Virus record (IMG/VR): IMGVR_UViG_3300036829_000172
Location: 1 to 64,000 of that record
DNA from: a virus
Direction: 5' to 3' (one strand)
Length of the DNA stretch: 64,000 bases
Shown: positions 43,901 through 51,128 of the stretch, piece after piece
Layout: each line of letters begins with the position of its first letter
Position numbering within the stretch: the stretch's first letter is position 1
Made by a program: the position numbers and the translations under genes
Notes under the pieces: generated by a model
Told to the model about the DNA's origin: nothing
The model's input: only the letters and a program-made list of their open reading frames with translations
Databases searched by the model: none

Positions 43901-46791
43901 AGCTGCTGCCGGTTCAGCGCATCATTGCCGACCACGTGGCAGGTGCCCGGGCGCGCCCGTGATCCGATCGTGTCACCTTGAGCCGCGTCGATCGTCGCCG
44001 CATAGCCCAACGTCGTGTGGCTGGCCACATACTCACGTGGCAGCGTCACCGTGTGCCCACCACCGAGCCGAGAAACCGTCAAACCCCCGTTGTCATCGAC
44101 CTTGGTCACCCGCCACCGGTAGCCGTTACGGACAAAGTCGCGACCATTGCGGAGCCGCAGCGACCGCGCATTATCACGCGTCGAGACAATGTCGCCGACT
44201 GATGCCCGCAACCCGTCCGACAGCGTCGCCTCGGCGGTGACTGGTTGACCCGCGAGGCGATGTGCGCGGGCCCGCGCATTCAGATCGGTGACGGTCTCAT
44301 TCGTGGGCGCCAGCAGCATCGACTCCCATCCCTGCGCGCCGTCGGCAACCCACCGCTCGAACGCCATATCCGCAGCTGTGGTGTCGGCGCCAACATGGAT
44401 ACGGTGCTCGTCGGCGTAGAAACCGAGCGCCGCCGGGTCGCCGTCACGCAACGCCAACGTGGCCGCCGCCTCCGCACGAGACGAGAACCGCATCACCTCC
44501 GTCAACGTCGCAGCACCCACCTCGTGCGCAATGTCAGTCAGCACACCCCCAGCAGAAATCGACGACAGCTGCTTGTTGTCCCCGACCAGACGCACACTCG
44601 CGCCGCGGGCCTGCGCGTGGGCGATCACCGCTGCCAGCGCCAGAGTCCCCGACTTACCGGCCTCATCGACGATGATCAGCGTGTTCCGATCGATCCGGTC
44701 GAACCAGGCACGAGCATCATCACGACGCTGCGGATTACGCGTCAGCCACACCAGTTTGTCGACCGTATCGGCGGCGATGTGCACACCCTGACCAGCCATA
44801 TCGTTACCCAACAGGTGCGCCGCGTTCGCGCTGGACGCGAGCCCGATCACATGCCCGCCGTCCTCTTCCCACGCCCGCGCCAACGCCGCCATCGCCGTCG
44901 TCTTACCCGTCCCGGCCGGCGCCAACGCCAGCCCGACCCGCGCACCCGAGCCCGCCAACGCACGGACCATCGCTTCCTGGCCCGCGTTCAGAGGCCGACC
45001 GTTCGCGTGCGCCTCAAGCAGCGCTAACCCGATCGCCTGCTCGCTGACGCGGCGCCCGTCAGTGCGGTGCGCCGCCGCCAAAATGGCTTTCTCGGCAGCT
45101 AAAACGGCTGCGTTGGTGAAAAATTGGGTGCCATGCGCGCTGTAGACACTCGACCCGTCGCGCCGACGCAGCAGCGCGGGCTCACCCATGTCAGCGTCGA
45201 GGTCGTGGGCGAAGTCGATGCTGTAGTCCCGCAACGCCACGCGGGTGATCCGTTCGGCCAGCCCTGGCTCGGCGTGCAGGTTGTGCTCGCGGACCCGCCG
45301 CTGAGCCTCGGCGTAGACGTGGGTGCGTTGCCAAACCGACCGGCTGGCTGAAACCGTCTCGATGACGGCCGCGGCCTGCTCGGCAACCCACTCCGATGTG
45401 ATTTCGCGTGCCGCCTCACGCCGGCCCGACAGCACCCGTCCAAGCATCTGCGCCAGCTCCGCCGAACTCCCGAGAAGCTCGATGGCTTGGCCGCGCCACT
45501 GTCCGCGCTGCTCGGCCAGCGACCGCGGCTCATGCTTGGCCTGGCGCGTGTCAAGATGTGCGCGCTTATAGAGCGCGATCGACTCTGACATCGTGGGCTC
45601 ACGCCGATGAGCACTCTGGAATTGAGCGGCGAGCTGCCCGTAGCGCTGTTCGATCGCGGCGTGCCGCGACGAAAACAACTCGCGCAGCTCCGCCGAAACA
45701 CCGTCCACCTCCCGAATCGGGCGCTTACCCCGCCCGGTGTCCCGCTCGACGAACGCCAACCCCAACGCCGCGATCAGATGCGCTTCCAGCCGCGTGTTAT
45801 AAAGCTCCGACGCGGCGACGTTCGCCTTGTAGAGCGGCCGCCCGTCCAACGCCAACCATTGCCGCGACCCGTCGGCGCGCACCGCGCACACCTTGTTTGA
45901 CACCGCGACATGGGTGTGCAGATGCGGCTCACCGTCACGTGAATCGCGGTGCGTGAACGCGGCAGCGATGAAACCCTCGGTGTCTACCTGAGCCACGCCG
46001 CCAGCACCGGTGCGCGTGAACGCGGCATGATCCTGCAGATACTCCAAGGCGTCAGCCACCGCCCGGTCATGGCAGTCCTCGATGATCTGCGCGATAGCCA
46101 GCGGCGCCAACGCCCACAACACCGACACGGTTTTGACGGGGGTAAACGTGATGTCGTAACCGGCGACCGACGTAGTCGGCTCACGCGACTCACGCGCGAT
46201 GAAACCTGAAAGCTCCCGGTCGTCGGACGGCTGCCGCCCATAGGTGTCCGCAAACAATTCACGGGCGATCTGTGTCCTGAGGTCGGCCCGGATCTCGTCA
46301 TCGATCGCCGCGGCCCAATGCTCACCGAGCGCGATGTTGTAGTCCCGGTAGGCGACGGCGATCCGCTGCTCGAGCTCTGATCGCGTGTCGTCGCTGATAT
46401 GAAACGGGCGCCCCAGCCGGGCCTGCGCCAGCGCGGCGTTCTTGGCCTGCTCCACGGTGCGCCGCCGCGTCGACACCTGCGGCGCGAAATGGTCGGAGAT
46501 CATTTTGGCGTTGGGGTGGTATCCGAGCCCGAATAGGGCGATCATCTGGGCTTCTGTGACGTCCGATCCAGCCTCCACTCGCCACAGAGCGGGATCCCCC
46601 CCGAGCAGACCGGTCGGCTCGCTGAGAGCCTCCAGGCTGCGGCCCGTCCACCGGCCTGGCGCCTCGCCTTTCTCGCTGTAGTAATCCGCTAACGAAGGTC
46701 GCCCACGATGCGTCGCGTCACCGGCGGCGACCTGCCGCGTCAGGTACACGTACCCATCGCCAGCGGTAATTTTGTGGATCCCGGCGTTCAC
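40999..46791 (-). CDS. MobF-type relaxase / helicase (TraA/TrwC-like)
   Basis: 1930 aa from GTG 46791, which gives the family opening NAGIHKITAGDGYVYLTRQVAAGD with the candidate catalytic Tyr pair; TTG 46800 is an alternative. The three-histidine metal motif lies near residue 290 (DGEPHLHTHVAVSNK). A RecD/TraI-like helicase follows, with Walker A LAPAGTGKTTAM near 625 and Walker B LIIVDEAGKSG near 705. The remaining 860 residues form a long C-terminal extension with an acidic tandem repeat and a degenerate second helicase-like fold (VVHAADDDQTLTAMSVLHAA; DSVLVLDHAADVDP). It nicks oriT and leads the strand into the recipient. Size is at the upper end for the family. Confidence 0.93.
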   Translation of the reverse strand: MNAGIHKITAGDGYVYLTRQVAAGDATHRGRPSLADYYSEKGEAPGRWTGRSLEALSEPTGLLGGDPALWRVEAGSDVTEAQMIALFGLGYHPNAKMISDHFAPQVSTRRRTVEQAKNAALAQARLGRPFHISDDTRSELEQRIAVAYRDYNIALGEHWAAAIDDEIRADLRTQIARELFADTYGRQPSDDRELSGFIARESREPTTSVAGYDITFTPVKTVSVLWALAPLAIAQIIEDCHDRAVADALEYLQDHAAFTRTGAGGVAQVDTEGFIAAAFTHRDSRDGEPHLHTHVAVSNKVCAVRADGSRQWLALDGRPLYKANVAASELYNTRLEAHLIAALGLAFVERDTGRGKRPIREVDGVSAELRELFSSRHAAIEQRYGQLAAQFQSAHRREPTMSESIALYKRAHLDTRQAKHEPRSLAEQRGQWRGQAIELLGSSAELAQMLGRVLSGRREAAREITSEWVAEQAAAVIETVSASRSVWQRTHVYAEAQRRVREHNLHAEPGLAERITRVALRDYSIDFAHDLDADMGEPALLRRRDGSSVYSAHGTQFFTNAAVLAAEKAILAAAHRTDGRRVSEQAIGLALLEAHANGRPLNAGQEAMVRALAGSGARVGLALAPAGTGKTTAMAALARAWEEDGGHVIGLASSANAAHLLGNDMAGQGVHIAADTVDKLVWLTRNPQRRDDARAWFDRIDRNTLIIVDEAGKSGTLALAAVIAHAQARGASVRLVGDNKQLSSISAGGVLTDIAHEVGAATLTEVMRFSSRAEAAATLALRDGDPAALGFYADEHRIHVGADTTAADMAFERWVADGAQGWESMLLAPTNETVTDLNARARAHRLAGQPVTAEATLSDGLRASVGDIVSTRDNARSLRLRNGRDFVRNGYRWRVTKVDDNGGLTVSRLGGGHTVTLPREYVASHTTLGYAATIDAAQGDTIGSRARPGTCHVVGNDALNRQQLYTALSRGVSENHIYLSTAETDPHRVITPKALHPDTAIDVLTRALNRDGAQVSATTATREAGDPFRRLAGAGQRYVDAVGAAAEATVDPAVLREVDTQADTVHPGLTAAAAWPVLRQHLAIIALGGDNPVERLREAAAERELRTAGDTAAVLDWRLDYTCSHSSGIGPLRWLPNIPAALRANPMWAEFLTVRRDLVAELADEIRGQIREWSASTAPAWARSVLSNRKLTAEIAVFRAAMGVEDSDSCLTGPPQYPTRARRMQVALQNAAEQSIGRDDWQLKRWRQLIDELDPRIGRDAYWTPLAAHLSTVARTGVDVRQLLADAAGRAPLPDEMPAAALWWRLSGTLTPATLESASQRLRPAWLSDLNAVFGTALAETIAADPAFPGLVAAVEDADPARWTPVDLLLVAAEHLRDVETPIRPDEFARLLTYSIDLFTTEHPFDSAPPPTEPPLTVEEEEQLSLVEPPLTVEEEEQMLVDADFTAALETDFVEDLSAARPAPLPLPAALADVNALRRAYQQAADEVSALRVRIVQAMGPAVLAAEPQLLELRARAEADRPYMLAVAAVTAAWDDAEARYQQSLGLVESMRGQLRALEADADADPLEVASARAGVRLAMTQLPETPPAERFQTQLFDAVAARAAAAGGADRIVTSDDVDAARLAAEAEDQEMLAAAVARRDEIRFDRDRAEAAAARAFAQARTRNADHIVERRDQIMTELAVLNLAGGRTRAGAIPLSAGAVADLDPIAARAVSSLARYDRTVTVVHAADDDQTLTAMSVLHAAAGAAGRKVMWCAPTAELAERARGADVADTVAAVDDAYQRFQDGVWQLPSDSVLVLDHAADVDPNVIADLAGHAEENRARVILLDAGEQRWPPPPSSAMLRLLHQDLPWSATLSARAAVPLRVPQPDLDAVLDQAAGFDQSLLPADVVEALAQRELMRGDRLRSHRAEQDELSMRREQSRDDGLER
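42478..42555. repeat. Two-unit acidic tandem repeat in the relaxase gene
   Basis: A 33-base unit (CTGTTCCTCTTCCTCAACCG and on) occurs twice, 45 bases apart, and encodes EPPLTVEEEEQ twice in the relaxase C-terminal extension. Copies differ at two bases. Confidence 0.85.
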
Positions 46792-46802
46792 AGAAGCCAA
46801 CG

Positions 46803-46925
46803 TTAGGCCGGGGTCTTGGCCATTTCAAGCAGACCAGGCAGCACGTCAACGGAAAACGTTTCTGCTCTCAACTGTCCTGAGTGCATGAGGTACGTGAGGT
46901 TGGGTTGGCGAGATTTCAAGATCAT
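46803..46925 (-). CDS. Possible small leaderless ORF ahead of the relaxase
   Basis: 40 codons from ATG 46925 (MILKSRQPNLTYLMHSGQLR...) ending in TAA 2 bases before TTG 46800. No Shine-Dalgarno is present, so it would have to be leaderless. Composition (VDVLPGLLEMAKTPA) is protein-like. It could be coupled to relaxase translation, or be chance. Confidence 0.35.
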   Translation of the reverse strand: MILKSRQPNLTYLMHSGQLRAETFSVDVLPGLLEMAKTPA

Positions 46926-47036
46926 TTGAGATCGTGGCTGGTGGGGGCAGTGGTGGGCATGTGGTGAACGAGGTCGTGAGGCAGTGCGTTGTGGGCGTTG
47001 GGGGTGTGATAGCGCAAGAGATGGCAGGATGAGGGA
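46926..47036. promoter_or_regulatory. Divergent region, relaxase / HNH gene
   Basis: About 110 bases between the leftward relaxase unit and the rightward nuclease gene, strongly G/T-skewed on the plus strand (GGTGGGGGCAGTGGTGGGC). A small inverted repeat TCAA-GATCAT-TTGA lies at its left edge. The site is a natural place for relaxase promoters and possibly oriT, but no convincing nic-site hairpin was found. Confidence 0.3.
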
Positions 47037-47714
47037 GTGGTGAAAAGGCACGGATTTTCCGGAACCCCGACGTACGAACGGTGGAGGGCGATGGTCTACC
47101 GTTGCCGCGACAAAGGGAATCCGTACTACGGAGGCGCGGGCGTAACGGTCGACCCGGGCTGGGAAGTGTTCGAAAATTTTCTGGCGGATATGGGGGAGCG
47201 GCCGGACGGTTTGACGCTGGACCGTATTGACCGGGCTCTGCCGTACGGACCCGGGAACTGTCGGTGGGCGGACTGGTCGACCCAGAACAACAACCGCAGC
47301 ATTAACCACGTGGTGACGTTGGATGGGCGGACGCAGACGCTGACGCAGTGGGCGGCCGAGTTGGGCGTGGCGTGGACGCTGGTGTTTAACCGTGTGTCGG
47401 CCGGGTGGTCTGCGGAGGAGGCGCTGACGGTGCCGGTCGACACAGCAAGATCGGCTGCGGCCGCCGAAAGTTGGGATCGGAGTCGTAAACGCGGGCAGCG
47501 ATTGATAACGGCAGATGGTCGGACGCAGTCGATGAGTGAGTGGGCGCGCGAGATTGGGGTGCGGCCGCAGGTGATACGGAACCGGATTAGCGCGGGGTGG
47601 CCGGAGGAGATTGCGGTCACGACTGCGGCGTTGTCACGCAGCCGAGGCCCGGACGGTCGGTTGGTGTGGGATCTGCCCGCAGCGGTGATTGAGAACCGTA
47701 CGAAGCGTGGTTAA
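47037..47714 (+). CDS. HNH/AP2-type homing endonuclease
   Basis: 225 aa, GTG start (a second GTG follows). The nuclease core YERWRAMVYRCRDKGNPYYGGAGVTV, then GWEVFENFLADMGERPDGLTLDRID and PGNCRWADWSTQNNNR, is closely related to the core of the 22566-23405 gene, in DNA as well as protein. Two copies of a C-terminal DNA-binding module follow (DGRTQTLTQWAAELGV...FNRVSAGWS and DGRTQSMSEWAREIGV...RNRISAGWP), like NUMOD-type repeats of homing nucleases. Placement beside the relaxase gene suggests it moved within this replicon. Confidence 0.75.
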   Translation: MVKRHGFSGTPTYERWRAMVYRCRDKGNPYYGGAGVTVDPGWEVFENFLADMGERPDGLTLDRIDRALPYGPGNCRWADWSTQNNNRSINHVVTLDGRTQTLTQWAAELGVAWTLVFNRVSAGWSAEEALTVPVDTARSAAAAESWDRSRKRGQRLITADGRTQSMSEWAREIGVRPQVIRNRISAGWPEEIAVTTAALSRSRGPDGRLVWDLPAAVIENRTKRG

Positions 47715-47716
47715 CG

Positions 47717-47751
47717 GTTCGTGGTTTGTGTATGAATCTGTTCACGGTTTG
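47717..47751. promoter_or_regulatory. Direct repeats upstream of small HTH gene
   Basis: GTTCGTGGTTTG (47717-47728) and GTTCACGGTTTG (47740-47751) are 12-base direct repeats with two mismatches, 23 bases apart (two helical turns), just before a TAGGAT -10-like hexamer (47754-47759) and the ATG at 47767. Spacing and place fit an operator for the HTH protein encoded next. Confidence 0.5.
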
Positions 47752-47766
47752 GTTAGGATGCTTCGC

Positions 47767-48126
47767 ATGACTACGACAAACAAGCAGGAGGCCCGCGCGA
47801 AGTTCGCCCGGGTGTTCGCGGAGCGTGCAGTGCTGCAGCGGAAGAACGTTGAGGACCTGGCCCAGTTTGTGGCTGAGGTGGGCAGGGCCGATCAGGTCGA
47901 TGTGTGGCTTGAGACGCGGATCGACAAGGCGCGCCGGGAGGCGGAGGTGCGCCGGCGCCGGCACGAGGCGGCTGCGGGTAGGGCGTTGGCGGCGGTGTGT
48001 TCGCGTGGTGAGTCGGTTCAGAGTGTCGCCGCGCAGCTGGGGATCGGCCAGGCTAGGGTGCGCGAATATCTGAGGCTGGCTGAGGCGGAACGAGCGAGCA
48101 CGAACGGGGAGGCGGAGCAGCAGTGA
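47767..48126 (+). CDS. HTH DNA-binding protein
   Basis: 119 aa from ATG 47767 (MTTTNKQEARAKFARVFAER). N-terminal and middle parts are long charged helices (WLETRIDKARREAEVRRRRHEAAAG), and the C-terminus has a helix-turn-helix (GESVQSVAAQLGIGQARVREYLRLAE). The TAGGAT hexamer ends only 7 bases before the ATG, so the message may be nearly leaderless. Direct repeats lie just upstream, so autoregulation is likely. Its stop overlaps the next start. Confidence 0.68.
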   Translation: MTTTNKQEARAKFARVFAERAVLQRKNVEDLAQFVAEVGRADQVDVWLETRIDKARREAEVRRRRHEAAAGRALAAVCSRGESVQSVAAQLGIGQARVREYLRLAEAERASTNGEAEQQ

Positions 48127-48281
48127 AAGCGAAGGTGATCATTGTCATCATGCTGGCGGCCGTGCTGAGTGTGCAGACCGCAATCCTGTGGGTGCAGAGC
48201 AACATCCGGAGCGATCAGCTGACTATCAGGTCGTGGATAGCGCACGAACTGCGAGCGAGAAGAGGGGAGGGGCAGAGATGA
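48123..48281 (+). CDS. Small membrane protein
   Basis: 52 aa from GTG 48123 (GTGA overlap). The N-terminus KAKVIIVIMLAAVLSVQTAILWVQ is one membrane helix, and the rest is basic (RSWIAHELRARRGEGQR). Its stop overlaps the next ATG. Layout resembles phage or plasmid micro-membrane proteins such as holin-like or Rz-like proteins, but with no neighbouring lysin here. Confidence 0.58.
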   Translation: MKAKVIIVIMLAAVLSVQTAILWVQSNIRSDQLTIRSWIAHELRARRGEGQR

Positions 48282-48637
48282 GCTCTGGCCCGGAGGTGGA
48301 TCCGGTCGCGCTACTGAAGGAGATCGCACAGATCGCGATGGACCGAATGAACTACGGTGCCGACGTCAGCACCTGGGAGGCGATGACCCTCGGGAAAATC
48401 ACGGGGGTGGCGGTGCGTTACCCAGGTCTGCTCGAGGGGCTGAGAGATGTGGGGCCCGGGTCGGGCATCATTTTCGATCACGAGTTCGCGGGCGCGGATC
48501 TGGCGCGCTGCGGCAGGCCGGGCTGCGGGCGGCCTGCCGGCGACCATCAGTACAGCGTTGGCTGCGTTGGCGGGGTTGGCGGGATGAGTTACCAACCGGA
48601 TGACAGCATGCGGGCTCCGCCGGTAGTTACAGACTGA
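48278..48637 (+). CDS. Hypothetical protein with zinc-binding C-terminus
   Basis: 119 aa from ATG 48278 (MSSGPEVDPVALLKEIAQIA). The N-terminal 60 residues are helical, followed by CGRPGCGRPAGDHQYSVGC, a compact Cys/His cluster. No family recognised; part of the short-gene accessory operon. Confidence 0.6.
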   Translation: MSSGPEVDPVALLKEIAQIAMDRMNYGADVSTWEAMTLGKITGVAVRYPGLLEGLRDVGPGSGIIFDHEFAGADLARCGRPGCGRPAGDHQYSVGCVGGVGGMSYQPDDSMRAPPVVTD

Positions 48638-48686
48638 CGAGGTTCAAAACTTGAACACCGTCAACCACGAGATGCGGAGAGAACTG

Positions 48687-49088
48687 ATGGGAGACAGAGG
48701 CACGGTTTACCGCGGCTACGGGCCCGGCTCGACGGCCGGCGAGCACCTAGTAGTTGTCGAGCAGGGTCGAGACCTGGCGCGCCCGTTGCGTCACGTCGTG
48801 AAGCACTCTCCGGACGGGTTTTCGTGGGGGTACGCCGGGTCAGGGCCGGCGGAGCTCGCGCGGTGCATCCTGATCGACGCGCTTGACGCGGAACCGGACT
48901 GCGGCGAGTGTGGCGGGAAGGGCTGCTTGTTGTGCGACGGCGGGTACACCGTGCCGGGCCCGGGCATGTATCAGGGGTTCAAGTTCGAAGCGATCGCGGT
49001 GCTGCCGGCGGACTGCGACTGGCAGATGGATCAGGCCGACGTGTTGGCGTGGGTTGTTGAGTACCGGTCGAGAATGGGTGCGGTGTAA
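48687..49088 (+). CDS. DUF6166-like protein with CxxC insert
   Basis: 133 aa from ATG 48687 behind GGAGAG; a TTG-started frame from 48651 is less likely. The core MGDRGTVYRGYGPGST...PLRHVVKHSPDGFSWGYAGSGPAELARCIL matches the DUF6166 pattern (from memory), found on plasmids and phages. A DnaJ-like CGECGGKGCLLCDGG zinc motif is inserted in the second half. Function of the family is unknown. Confidence 0.7.
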   Translation: MGDRGTVYRGYGPGSTAGEHLVVVEQGRDLARPLRHVVKHSPDGFSWGYAGSGPAELARCILIDALDAEPDCGECGGKGCLLCDGGYTVPGPGMYQGFKFEAIAVLPADCDWQMDQADVLAWVVEYRSRMGAV

Positions 49089-49110
49089 TGGCCGGGATGG
49101 AACGGGGCCT

Positions 49111-49875
49111 GTGAACGAGGTGGGTCAGATCGCGCTCGCGGCTGTGTATGAGCATTTGGATGGTGATCTTCATGCGGCGTTCGATGAGGCGCCGTTCCCG
49201 CGGGAATGTCCTTCGGGGGGTGTCCATGATTTCACGTATCCCGAGCACGGGCACAGTCGATGCCGCAAATGCCTTTGCACTGTGGGCCTGGCGGGTCGGC
49301 CGGTGATGGCTGGTGGCCAGCTGGGGTTCGAGCTCGACAGCTTCTACAGCAGCGCCGTCCTGTCGCCGTGCGAACACCACGGCGCTGATTGCACCGAAGT
49401 GGGCGGCGACCACCCGCGGCTGTACCGGTACGAGCTGATCCGGCGGTGGAGTGACGGCCCGCTACTCGAGTTCGTCATGCTGAACCCGTCGACCGCTGAC
49501 GCGACGAGAAATGATCCGACGATCGGGCGGTGCATGGGTTTCGCGCAGCAGTGGGGGTTTCATGGGATTCGGGTGACGAACCTGTTCGGGCTGCGCGCCA
49601 CAAACCCGCAGGAGCTGTTCCAGGTGGTCGACCCGGTGGGGCCGGAGAACCGCCGGTATCTGGGGCGGGAGGACGGGGCGGTGACGGTGTGCGCGTGGGG
49701 GGCGCATCGGGCTCCTGCGGGTTTGCGGGAGTCGAGCCATTGTGTGCTTGCCGGGAGGTCGGAGTTGATGTGCCTGGGCTACAACATAGACGGTTCACCG
49801 AAGCATCCGCTGTACGTCGCGAAGAATGTGCCGTTGCAGCCCTACGACTTGAGGACAGGAGAGAACGGTGGGTGA
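49111..49875 (+). CDS. DUF1643 protein with zinc-ribbon N-terminus
   Basis: 254 aa from GTG 49111. Residues 30-90 carry CPSGGVHDF...CRKCLC, a zinc ribbon, and the C-terminal 150 residues are a DUF1643 domain: LLEFVMLNPSTADATRNDPTIGRCMGFAQQWGFHGIRVTNLF. DUF1643 proteins are frequent in phages and mobile elements; they have no settled activity. The fusion with a zinc ribbon is worth noting. Its end overlaps the next small gene. Confidence 0.78.
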   Translation: MNEVGQIALAAVYEHLDGDLHAAFDEAPFPRECPSGGVHDFTYPEHGHSRCRKCLCTVGLAGRPVMAGGQLGFELDSFYSSAVLSPCEHHGADCTEVGGDHPRLYRYELIRRWSDGPLLEFVMLNPSTADATRNDPTIGRCMGFAQQWGFHGIRVTNLFGLRATNPQELFQVVDPVGPENRRYLGREDGAVTVCAWGAHRAPAGLRESSHCVLAGRSELMCLGYNIDGSPKHPLYVAKNVPLQPYDLRTGENGG

Positions 49876-50035
49876 CTGCGGCGACGGAAACGAGAGCATC
49901 AAAGACTCGGAGAAGTTGGTCGAGGCAACACAGCGTTTCGTGAAAGCCTGGGGTGAGGCGATCACTGAGCAGTTCAAGTCATTCAACGAAGGAACGCCGA
50001 GACACACACGGACGGAGAACGATGATGCTGGCTAG
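49868..50035 (+). CDS. Small hydrophilic protein
   Basis: 55 aa from GTG 49868 overlapping the DUF1643 3' end by 8 bases (MGDCGDGNESIKDSEKLVEA). Helical middle (TQRFVKAWGEAITEQFKSF). Overlaps the following gene start by 14 bases. Unknown function. Confidence 0.5.
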   Translation: MGDCGDGNESIKDSEKLVEATQRFVKAWGEAITEQFKSFNEGTPRHTRTENDDAG

Positions 50036-50390
50036 ACGTTTGACCGAGGATGAGGAAATGGAACTCTCGAATTTGAGTGCGGCGGTATCGGCAGCGATTG
50101 AAGCGCGGCGGGCCTGGTTGGACATCAAGATGCACGAGTGCTCACGCTTGCAGGTCGGCGATGCGATCTACAACGTGGAGACGGGGAGGAAGCTAGGCAC
50201 AGTGGTCGAGCTGTACCGGTATCACACAGATGGCAACGACCTGCTCGATACGTCTGTAGATTGCCATTACCGATACAAGACAGGGCCGCGGTGTTTTGAC
50301 AACACATCCAGACAGGTCGGCGTGTCTTTCGGGACGCGCGAAGATGCGATCCGCGAGGCAGAGAGACGGGCGGCGCGGCTGCGGGCGTGA
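50022..50390 (+). CDS. Hypothetical protein
   Basis: 122 aa from ATG 50022 (ATG 50025 also possible), with GGAGA upstream. An N-terminal helical part (TEDEEMELSNLSAAVSAAIEARRAWLDIKM) is followed by a small beta domain with HTDGNDLLDTSVDCHYRYKT. No family recognised. Confidence 0.6.
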   Translation: MMLARRLTEDEEMELSNLSAAVSAAIEARRAWLDIKMHECSRLQVGDAIYNVETGRKLGTVVELYRYHTDGNDLLDTSVDCHYRYKTGPRCFDNTSRQVGVSFGTREDAIREAERRAARLRA

Positions 50391-50415
50391 CCTGACATAG
50401 GGGAAGGGATCGATC

Positions 50416-50739
50416 ATGAAAATGATGCTTGCTATTGCGGCGGCCGCGACCGCGGGCGCGGCGAGTGTGGGGGTCGCGCGCGCGGACACACAGGATGACC
50501 AGTTTCTGCAGACGGTGCGCGCGCAAGGCATCAACGCCGACGCGGCGACGCTGATCGGGTTTGCGCATCAGATGTGCGAGGTTGCCGGCGGGCCGGCCGC
50601 GCTGGGGCCGCTGACCAACCTGATGACGACACAGGGGCTATCGGCGCAGCAGGCATCAAACGTCGCATTCGACGCCGCCCGGGTGTACTGCCCTGAGAAG
50701 ACGCCTATCGCGCCGCCCGGGTTCGCGCCGCCCGGCTAG
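50416..50739 (+). CDS. DUF732 secreted protein
   Basis: 107 aa. A signal peptide (MKMMLAIAAAATAGAASVGVARA, cleavage near ARA-DTQ at residue 23) precedes the DUF732 core: DDQFLQTVRAQGINADAATLIGFAHQMCEVAGG, ending QQASNVAFDAARVYCP. The two Cys are conserved in this mycobacterial secreted family. Function of DUF732 proteins is unknown; they are widespread in mycobacteria and their phages and plasmids. This is one of the clearest host-range clues. Confidence 0.85.
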   Translation: MKMMLAIAAAATAGAASVGVARADTQDDQFLQTVRAQGINADAATLIGFAHQMCEVAGGPAALGPLTNLMTTQGLSAQQASNVAFDAARVYCPEKTPIAPPGFAPPG

Positions 50740-51128
50740 TCCGGCCAGACGGCGAGTCTCCACGTGTCGTCACGGCCGAAGGTGTGGACGTGGGGGATGA
50801 GGGTGTGCGTGAGCTTCCACACGGCAGTCCAGGGTTTTGGGCCTAGATGCTCGTAGCGCAGATGAATGTCCGGGATAGGGAGGAGGTCCGCGGTGTGGAG
50901 GAGGGGGGGATATTCGGCGGTCCAGAGGCCGGTCTCGTTGTCAACGGTGACAGCGTGGATGGTGCCCAGCGTGAGCGGGTGAAGCTGGCGGTCGAGGAAC
51001 CAGAGCCGGGGGCGGCGTTCGGGTGGGTGGGTGAAGGTGTAGCCGACGAACTCGTCGTCACTGAGCGGGACGGATGACATCTCGGACAGACCTGTGGTGG
51101 ATTCAGACGTGAAACGGGCCGTTGACAT
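50736..51128 (-). CDS. Hypothetical protein downstream of the two-HTH regulator
   Basis: 130 aa from ATG 51128, which overlaps the 3' end of the regulator by 26 bases; ATG 51080 (MSSVPLSDDEF) is an alternative. The body (FVGYTFTHPPERRPRLWFLDRQLHPLTLGTIHAVT) is beta-rich. It shares an operon with the regulator. Convergent with the DUF732 gene (3' ends overlap by 4 bases). No family recognised. Confidence 0.6.
   Translation of the reverse strand: MSTARFTSESTTGLSEMSSVPLSDDEFVGYTFTHPPERRPRLWFLDRQLHPLTLGTIHAVTVDNETGLWTAEYPPLLHTADLLPIPDIHLRYEHLGPKPWTAVWKLTHTLIPHVHTFGRDDTWRLAVWPD

Noticed and set aside
46926-47036. oriT beside the relaxase start
   Set aside because: The place is right, but only a 4-bp-arm inverted repeat (TCAA/TTGA) is visible and no known nic motif; reported only as a possible promoter region.
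46926-47309. N-terminal part of the 46803-47309 minus-strand frame
   Set aside because: Antisense to the HNH gene start and low-complexity; only the last 40 codons look protein-like and are listed separately.
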